Shown here piece by piece: positions 58,997 through 64,000 of a stretch of 64,000 bases of DNA; positions within the stretch are counted from its first letter, which is position 1, and each line of letters starts with the position of its first letter. A program made the translations under genes and the position numbers. A model generated the notes under the pieces. It was not told the origin of the DNA and made no database searches. It saw nothing but the letters and a program-made list of their open reading frames with translations. The DNA lies in NCBI GenBank assembly GCA_018372435.1, contig JAHAJA010000001.1, positions 310,001 through 374,000 on the forward strand. The letters are read 5' to 3'. This DNA comes from Clostridiales bacterium (GTDB lineage Bacteria > Bacillota > Clostridia > Lachnospirales > Lachnospiraceae).

Positions 58997-59264
58997 GGTT
59001 CGGATGTCAAAAGCCACTTTTATATTTTGAATCGTCAATTTGCACAATTTATATATCAGTATGTGATGCTAACAAAGTTTATTCGCAACCCGCTCTCACT
59101 TGGATGAAGTTCGTAGTGGTACATAAGGCTCTAAAGTACAGAGCCTAAGTACCAACGACTTCATACAGTTGCTCATCAAACTATGTTCAGCATCACATTA
59201 GACAGGTTTGTGAATGTGCAAATTGACGAAGGCAAGTTTTTGGAGGGCTTTTGACGCACTAACC
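58997..59264 (+). repeat. Structured intergenic repeat, copy C (268 bp)
   Basis: It starts GGTTCGGATGTCAAAAGCC and ends GGCTTTTGACGCACTAACC. Arms TCAATTTGCAC/GTGCAAATTGA, TGTGATGCT/AGCATCACA, and a central hairpin ACATAAGGCTCT/AGAGCCTAAGT. Flanked by GTATTAATTATT on both sides (58981-58992, 59267-59278), a possible target duplication; the right copy overlaps the DeoR stop. Confidence 0.8.
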
Positions 59265-59273
59265 TAGTATTAA

Positions 59274-60041
59274 TTATTTTATTAATCGAATACCTTGTTC
59301 TTCGTAAATCGTTACAATGTCAGAACTTACTTCTGAATCAGTGATAATGGTATGTCTTGCAGTTAAAGAGCATATTTTTACAAAAGCGGTTTTCTGGAAT
59401 TTGCTACTATCACAAAGAAAATAAACGTCATCCGCAATAGCTATATAAGCTCTTGATATACCGCATAATTCATAACAAGTTGTAGCGGCCCCTTGCTGTA
59501 ACGAAACAGCTGTAGGAAAGATAAAACATTTATCTACATGAATATTCGTAATGCTATCAAGCGCAAGTTGACCATAAAAGGCACGTTCTTCTTGTAAATA
59601 TTGGCCTCCAATCATGATTAGTTGCACGTTCTGACAATGATACAACTGATCTGCAACATCTGGTGCGTTGGTTACAACGGTAACGTTAAACGATAAAGCT
59701 GCTATCATTTTTGCTAATTCAATTGCGGTACTTCCAGATTCAATAGCAATTACATCACCAGCTTCAATAACTTTTACGGCATTAATACAAAGCTGTTTTT
59801 TGTTGGGGATATTTTCTGACAACCTTTCTTGGATTGTTGAAGAACCGGCCATGTTTTTTTGTAAAAGAGCACCACCATGAACACGCATTAAATGCCCTTG
59901 TTTTTCTAATAAAAGCAGATCTCTACGTATTGTTTCTGATGAAGTATTAAAAAGTTCACATAGTTCTGTTACTGTAACAGACTGTTTTTGTTTTAAAAGT
60001 AAAAGTATTTCCTCATGTCTTTGTTTAGCAAACAAACGCAA
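59274..60041 (-). CDS. DeoR-family transcriptional repressor
   Basis: 255 residues. The N-terminal helix-turn-helix (RHEEILLLLKQKQSVTVTEL, TSSETIRRDLLLLEKQGHLM, RVHGGAL) and the C-terminal sugar-phosphate sensor domain (DVIAIESGSTAIELAKMI, VTNAPDVADQL) are typical. TTG 60041 is chosen because AAGGAG lies 4 nt upstream; the ATG at 60113 would add about 24 non-family residues. It probably controls the downstream MFS gene, and a sugar phosphate would be the inducer. Confidence 0.85.
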   Translation of the reverse strand: MRLFAKQRHEEILLLLKQKQSVTVTELCELFNTSSETIRRDLLLLEKQGHLMRVHGGALLQKNMAGSSTIQERLSENIPNKKQLCINAVKVIEAGDVIAIESGSTAIELAKMIAALSFNVTVVTNAPDVADQLYHCQNVQLIMIGGQYLQEERAFYGQLALDSITNIHVDKCFIFPTAVSLQQGAATTCYELCGISRAYIAIADDVYFLCDSSKFQKTAFVKICSLTARHTIITDSEVSSDIVTIYEEQGIRLIK

Positions 60042-60146
60042 CCAACTCCTTTCAATCACACATAAACACACAAGAACTGTCATAAATATACCATTAAGTA
60101 AAAAAGTTGTCAATATAGTTTTTTTGCAATACCATTAATTGTAACA

Positions 60147-60214
60147 TTGACAAAAAATTATTAAAGTCGTATAATATCAATAAGTGGTAATTAGTAATAA
60201 TTACTATTACTAAA
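60147..60214 (+). promoter_or_regulatory. NADH oxidase promoter and palindrome
   Basis: TTGACA (60147-60152), 17 bp, TATAAT (60170-60175) is a consensus promoter. A palindrome, TAGTAATA-ATTAC-TATTACTA (60194-60214), follows the start site and may be an operator. Confidence 0.7.
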
Positions 60215-60240
60215 ATTAAATTATATAAGGAGATAATTCT

Positions 60241-61575
60241 ATGGAAAAAATAGTTGTTGTTGGAGCAAATCATGCAGGTACGGCTGCAATTAATACGATA
60301 CTTGATAACTATAAGGATAAAGAAGTGGCAACTTTTGATGCGAATAGCAATATCAGTTTTCTTGGATGTGGAATGGCTCTATGGATTGGAAAGCAGATTG
60401 CGGGTCCATCAGGATTATTTTATTCAGATAAAGAGAAATTAGAGAATAAAGGTGCGAAGGTTTATATGGAAACTCCTGTTGATTCCATTGATTATGATAA
60501 CAAGGTTATCTATGCGACAGGCAAGAATGGTGAGAAATATGCGCAAGAATATGATAAGTTAATACTTGCTACAGGTTCTCTTCCAATAGCGCCTCCTATT
60601 AAAGGTTCTGATTTAGAAAACGTTCAATTCGTTAAACTATATCAGAATGCGCAAGAAGTAATTGATAAGTTAGAGAGTGGAGCTATTAAGAATGTAGTAG
60701 TGGTAGGTGCAGGTTATATTGGTGTTGAATTAGCAGAAGCGTTCAAACGTAATGGCAACGATGTAACATTAGTAGATATGGCTGATACTTGTCTTAGTGG
60801 ATACTATGATAAAGAATATACAGACCGTATGACCAACCATCTAGAAGAGAATGGGATTCGTCTTGCATTTGGTCAATCTGTGAAAGAAATTAAGGGAACA
60901 ACAAAGGTTGAGTCTGTTGTAACTGACAAAGAAGAATTTAAAGCAGACATGGTCGTACTTTGTATTGGATTTAAGCCTAACACCACTCTTGGAGATGGCA
61001 AGCTAGAAACATTTAAGAATGGTGCGTTTTTGGTAAATGAAAAACAGGAGACAAGTATCAAAGATGTATATGCAATTGGTGACTGTGCAACTGTTTTTGA
61101 TAATGCAACGAGTGATACTGATTATATTGCTTTAGCGTCTAATGCGGTTCGTTCAGGAATTATTGCTGCACATAACGCTTGTGGAACGGAGATTGCAACG
61201 GAAGGTGTGCAAGGAACGAATGGTATTAGTATCTTTGGATTTAATATGTTATCCACAGGATTAACTCTAACTAAGGCTAAGAATATGGGAATCAATGCAG
61301 AAGCAACAGATTTTGAAGATTGGCAAAAACCTCTGTTCATTGAACATGATAATTTTAAAGTTAAACTAAGAATTGTATATGACAAAGAAACAAGAGTAAT
61401 CCTTGGAGCACAGATGTGTTCTGACCATGATATTTCTTTAGCAATTCATTTCTTCAGTTTAGCAGTACAAGAGAAGTTAACAATTGATAAGATGAAATTG
61501 TTTGATGCATTTTTCTTACCACATTTCAATCAACCATATAACTATATTACGATGGCTGCATTACAAGCAAAATAG
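60241..61575 (+). CDS. nox: NADH oxidase (Nox, H2O-forming type)
   Basis: 444 residues. FAD site VVVGANHAGTAA, single redox cysteine FLGCGMALW (Cys42-like), NADH site VVVGAGYIGVELAE, and YAIGDCATVF. The single-cysteine form reduces oxygen to water, protecting anaerobes from oxygen; the related CoA-disulfide reductases share these residues. AAGGAG precedes the ATG. The next gene (Spx/ArsC-type) starts 20 bp downstream, so the pair is an oxidative-stress operon. Confidence 0.9.
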   Translation: MEKIVVVGANHAGTAAINTILDNYKDKEVATFDANSNISFLGCGMALWIGKQIAGPSGLFYSDKEKLENKGAKVYMETPVDSIDYDNKVIYATGKNGEKYAQEYDKLILATGSLPIAPPIKGSDLENVQFVKLYQNAQEVIDKLESGAIKNVVVVGAGYIGVELAEAFKRNGNDVTLVDMADTCLSGYYDKEYTDRMTNHLEENGIRLAFGQSVKEIKGTTKVESVVTDKEEFKADMVVLCIGFKPNTTLGDGKLETFKNGAFLVNEKQETSIKDVYAIGDCATVFDNATSDTDYIALASNAVRSGIIAAHNACGTEIATEGVQGTNGISIFGFNMLSTGLTLTKAKNMGINAEATDFEDWQKPLFIEHDNFKVKLRIVYDKETRVILGAQMCSDHDISLAIHFFSLAVQEKLTIDKMKLFDAFFLPHFNQPYNYITMAALQAK

Positions 61576-61594
61576 AGAAGACGGAGGGATGAAG

Positions 61595-61945
61595 ATGATA
61601 TTTTTAGAATATCCGAAGTGTACAACATGTAAGAAAGCGAAGAAGTGGTTAGAAGAGCATAAGGTTTCGTTTACGGATAGAGACATTAAACTTGACAATC
61701 CTACAGCTGAGGAACTAAAAACATGGTATACAAGAAGTGATATGCCTCTTAAGAAATTCTTTAATACAAGCGGAAATCTTTATAAAGAGCTTGGACTTAA
61801 AGATAAGTTGCCAACAATGTCAGAAGAGAAACAGTTAGACTTATTAGCTACAGACGGTATGCTAGTAAAACGTCCACTTATTATTACAGAAGAATTTGTA
61901 TTAATTGGTTTTAAAAAACAGGAATGGGAAGATAAACTGGGCTAA
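61595..61945 (+). CDS. ArsC/Spx-family protein
   Basis: 116 residues. MIFLEYPKCTTCKKAKKWLE carries the Cys-x-x-Cys redox pair of Spx/ArsC/YffB proteins. GGAGGG lies 6 nt before ATG 61595; earlier ATGs overlap the site. It lacks a clear RNA-polymerase contact signature, so a thiol-reductase role is as likely as an Spx-type regulator. It is co-transcribed with NADH oxidase. Confidence 0.8.
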   Translation: MIFLEYPKCTTCKKAKKWLEEHKVSFTDRDIKLDNPTAEELKTWYTRSDMPLKKFFNTSGNLYKELGLKDKLPTMSEEKQLDLLATDGMLVKRPLIITEEFVLIGFKKQEWEDKLG

Positions 61946-62022
61946 TCCATCTGAATAGATTATTCTAATATAGGAGAATATAAGAATAAGTTGTTATATT
62001 TGACTATAAAGGAGTAATGATT

Positions 62023-62556
62023 ATGAAGAATAGAACGATCCTGTTAACATTAATTGTATATGCTATTGTTGTGTTCACTGGTTGTACTTCAGGCAAGGAT
62101 GAAGGAGATTACAATGCTCCTGCAATTGATACTCCTGGTAATAAAAAGTTATCCGATTCAGAAGCAATTGAGAAGTATATAGCTACGATTGGGAAACCTG
62201 ATTATGCAATTACTAATATTTTAGGTGATGGCAAAATAACTATGGCTGATGGTACCAATTCAATACAATTAAGAAGATATAATACGAATTTGTTTGGAGA
62301 ATCACTATCAATGATTACTTCTTTACAAGATGGTAATGTTACGGATATGTCAATCACACCCGAGTCGGGAACATATGAGGATTGGTTTAATAGAATTAAT
62401 GGATCACTAGGAAACCCTGATGAGACTATTGAAGCATATAAAAATCAAAATCAAGAAGTACGAGCAAGTGCTTGGAACTTAGATGGTGGAAGTCTTACTT
62501 TACAATCAGCTTGTGGAACGGTATTGCTAAGAGTAAATGGGCGAATGAAAAAATGA
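62023..62556 (+). CDS. Hypothetical lipoprotein
   Basis: 177 residues. Signal peptide with lipobox (VVFTGCTS; Cys about 20) predicts an outer-face lipid anchor. The mature part (DTPGNKKLSDSEAIEKYI onward) has no catalytic motif that I recognise. ATG 62023 is 8 nt after AAGGAG; ATG 62017 is too close. A terminator overlaps the 3' end. Confidence 0.65.
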   Translation: MKNRTILLTLIVYAIVVFTGCTSGKDEGDYNAPAIDTPGNKKLSDSEAIEKYIATIGKPDYAITNILGDGKITMADGTNSIQLRRYNTNLFGESLSMITSLQDGNVTDMSITPESGTYEDWFNRINGSLGNPDETIEAYKNQNQEVRASAWNLDGGSLTLQSACGTVLLRVNGRMKK

Positions 62557-62582
62557 GACACTGTCTCATTTTTTTATTCGCC
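62540..62582. terminator. Bidirectional terminator overlapping the lipoprotein 3' end
   Basis: GGCGAATGAAAAAATGAGAC pairs with GTCTCATTTTTTTATTCGCC over a very short loop. It serves both converging transcripts. Confidence 0.8.
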
Positions 62583-62588
62583 TATTTT

Positions 62589-63332
62589 TTATTCCCATTT
62601 AAAGAAGCGAATGGAGATACCAATGCAGATTATAGATAGTAGAATCATAAGTATGATTGGTAGAACAACACCATTAATAGGTAGCCCTAATGTTGATGCT
62701 TTGATGAGTTTTATCCCTTGTGTTAGTGGAAGAAGATCAGCTACATTTTGAAGTGAGGAAGGCATTACTTCATAGGGAAGAGTTGCCCCTGAGAAGATTA
62801 GCATTGGGAAATATAATAAGCTCGCAATGACGCTAGCGCTTTTCATATCTTTAGCGACTCCCCCCACCATCATGCCGATGCTGAACATAGATAACATTAC
62901 TAGAAAATAGCTGCAGGTAAAATATAGTAATGATCCAGCCATTTCATAATGGAAGAAAATCTTAGCGATCGCATATACAAGTAAGAGGGAAGCGATGGAG
63001 TAAATGGTATAGATACTTACTTGAACAGCCAAGATTAAGGAAGGACTTGATGGAGTAACCTGAAGTCTCTTTAGAATCTTACGATTACGGTAATCCGATA
63101 TCACTAAAGGTAATCCCATTACACCACCCGCACAGATAGCTATTGTAGATATCGCGCCAAAAGACTGTTCAAAGAAGGTGAAGGAGGCTCCTTCAAAGGC
63201 AGGTTTATTACTGAACATACTACCTAATAGGATAGTTACAACGATAGGCATACAGATTGCAAATATGAACATATCTATGCCTCTAAGGGATAATTTGAAT
63301 TCTGTTTTTAACATTGCTTTATAGGCTTTCAT
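62589..63332 (-). CDS. ABC-2 type transporter permease
   Basis: 247 residues, six helices of the ABC-2/YhgE-NodJ family (IDMFIFAICMPIVVTILLGS, VMGLPLVISDYRNRKILKRL). It exports drugs, lipids or polymers with the ATPase encoded just upstream. ATG 63332 has GAGGAGGAG 8 nt upstream; ATG 63338 is too close to it. Its start overlaps the ATPase gene by 14 bases. Confidence 0.85.
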   Translation of the reverse strand: MKAYKAMLKTEFKLSLRGIDMFIFAICMPIVVTILLGSMFSNKPAFEGASFTFFEQSFGAISTIAICAGGVMGLPLVISDYRNRKILKRLQVTPSSPSLILAVQVSIYTIYSIASLLLVYAIAKIFFHYEMAGSLLYFTCSYFLVMLSMFSIGMMVGGVAKDMKSASVIASLLYFPMLIFSGATLPYEVMPSSLQNVADLLPLTQGIKLIKASTLGLPINGVVLPIILMILLSIICIGISIRFFKWE

Positions 63333-63999
63333 CTTCATTCTCCTCCTCGTCTGTATACCAAAGATAAGCATCTTCTAGCTTTTCATAAGGGCTTGCATTA
63401 ATAGATTCTTGTATAGTTCCGCAGAAAATCAATTCTCCCTTTTTAAGAATTCCGATACGATCACAAAGTACTTCAACCTCATCCATAAAATGTGAGGATA
63501 GTAGAATCGTTAATCCATCTGACTTTAACTTACATAGGCAACGCCACACATCTCTTCTTGCTTTGGGATCAAGCCCGGTTGTCAATTCATCTAAGAAGAC
63601 TACTTCAGGATTAGGGATTAAAGCAAGTACAATAAACAACCGTTGCTTTTGTCCACCTGAGAGCTCACTAATGAATGCTTTCTCTTTATCAGCTAGACCG
63701 AATTGTTTTAGCAAGCCATGATAATCGTTGAACGTCTTATAAAGGGACATGGTTTCTTCACATAACTCACCTACCCTTATTTTATCTGGATAATTTGTAG
63801 ATTGAAATTGAACTCCAACTCGTTCAAATAATTGTTTGCGGTGGCTCTTGGGATTAAGACCGAGTATGGATATTCTTCCACTGTCTGCAGTTTTAGTTCC
63901 AAGGATGCATTCAATAGCAGTGCTTTTTCCAGCACCATTAGCACCAAGTAAGCCGAATACCTCTCCACGCTGAATCTGAAGGTTCAGATTACAGACGGC
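63319..63999 (-). CDS. ABC transporter ATP-binding protein (5' partial)
   Basis: The frame runs off the right end, so the N-terminal start is missing; 226 residues are visible. Walker A LLGANGAGKSTAI, Q-loop GVQFQSTNY, signature ELSGGQKQRLF, Walker B VVFLDELTTGLD and H-loop SSHFMDE are all present. The Walker B reads DELT in place of the usual DEPT. It pairs with the overlapping ABC-2 permease. Confidence 0.88.
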   Translation of the reverse strand, partial: AVCNLNLQIQRGEVFGLLGANGAGKSTAIECILGTKTADSGRISILGLNPKSHRKQLFERVGVQFQSTNYPDKIRVGELCEETMSLYKTFNDYHGLLKQFGLADKEKAFISELSGGQKQRLFIVLALIPNPEVVFLDELTTGLDPKARRDVWRCLCKLKSDGLTILLSSHFMDEVEVLCDRIGILKKGELIFCGTIQESINASPYEKLEDAYLWYTDEEENEDESL

Positions 64000-64000
64000 A

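Noticed and set aside
53030..59264. Hidden protein genes inside the structured repeats
   Set aside because: Stops occur in all frames and conservation between copies follows pairing, not codons.
63777..63968. Separate minus-strand frame at the right end and an apparent break in the ABC ATPase
   Set aside because: The ATPase frame (Walker A to H-loop) runs without interruption to the window edge; the other frame is a shadow.
1..64000. CRISPR arrays, rRNA operons or an intact prophage
   Set aside because: No regularly spaced direct repeats of 24-40 bp, no rRNA-like sequence, and no structural phage genes were seen.

Overview
The window looks like a chromosomal segment from a low-GC, anaerobic, spore-forming Firmicute, most likely a member of the Lachnospiraceae (Clostridium cluster XIVa, Lachnoclostridium-like). 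The support is AT-rich sequence with strong GGAGG ribosome sites, TTGACA/TATAAT promoters, an oxygen-sensitive class III ribonucleotide reductase (nrdDG), spore-type genes (PdaA-like deacetylase, LysM-GH18 YaaH-like protein), an H2O-forming type NADH oxidase and many U-tailed terminators. The genus-level guess is inference.

Bases 1 to about 13,800 are an accessory defence and mobile-element zone. It opens with a 5'-truncated ABC-type ATPase abutting a DUF4435/TOPRIM-like gene, the arrangement of the PARIS (AriA-AriB) anti-phage system. An intact IS3-family element (2489-4005), a truncated EcsC gene, a small XRE regulator with paired operators, and remnants of an acetyltransferase and an m5C methyltransferase follow. 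The centre (6990-11200) is a restriction-modification cluster: a stand-alone DUF262 NTPase, an MvaI/BcnI-like endonuclease and a convergent cytosine-5 methyltransferase. Three TAGCAGCTA sites spaced exactly 52 bp lie upstream of the DUF262 gene. The methyltransferase has two tandem promoters whose -35 boxes overlap CCTGG sites. A membrane pentapeptide-repeat protein, a tRNA-like relic, an IS21 istB tail and an IS3 remnant close this zone.

From 13,800 to 26,960 come regulators and metabolic or stress genes: an amino acid permease, an exonuclease-BRCT protein, an ArsR regulator with a ferredoxin-nitroreductase, an AraC/GyrI-like regulator, a flavin reductase, a class D beta-lactamase-like lipoprotein, an ECF sigma factor overlapping an anti-sigma/signal-peptidase fusion, and a bile-salt-hydrolase-like enzyme coupled to a uracil-DNA-glycosylase-like protein.

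From 26,960 to 46,530 there is an Amt-PII fusion behind a leader terminator, a spore-type glycosidase, a P-type ATPase, an MraY-like transferase, a GGDEF protein, nrdD-nrdG with candidate NrdR boxes, an ABC ATPase that has lost its catalytic motifs, thioredoxin, a two-component system, and a HEAT-repeat protein behind a 17-bp tandem repeat. From 46,530 to the end are a MATE pump with a switch-like leader, oxidoreductases, transporters, a helix-turn-helix/phosphotransferase fusion, a DeoR regulator, NADH oxidase and a partial ABC exporter. Three copies of an approximately 270-bp structured intergenic repeat occur between 53,000 and 59,300, with compensatory base changes in one stem.

The most notable signals are the PARIS-like pair, the restriction-modification cluster with its self-targeted promoter sites and phased repeats, the anti-sigma/signal-peptidase fusion, the MATE leader switch and the covarying repeat family. 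All family names come from motif recognition by eye; no database search was run.
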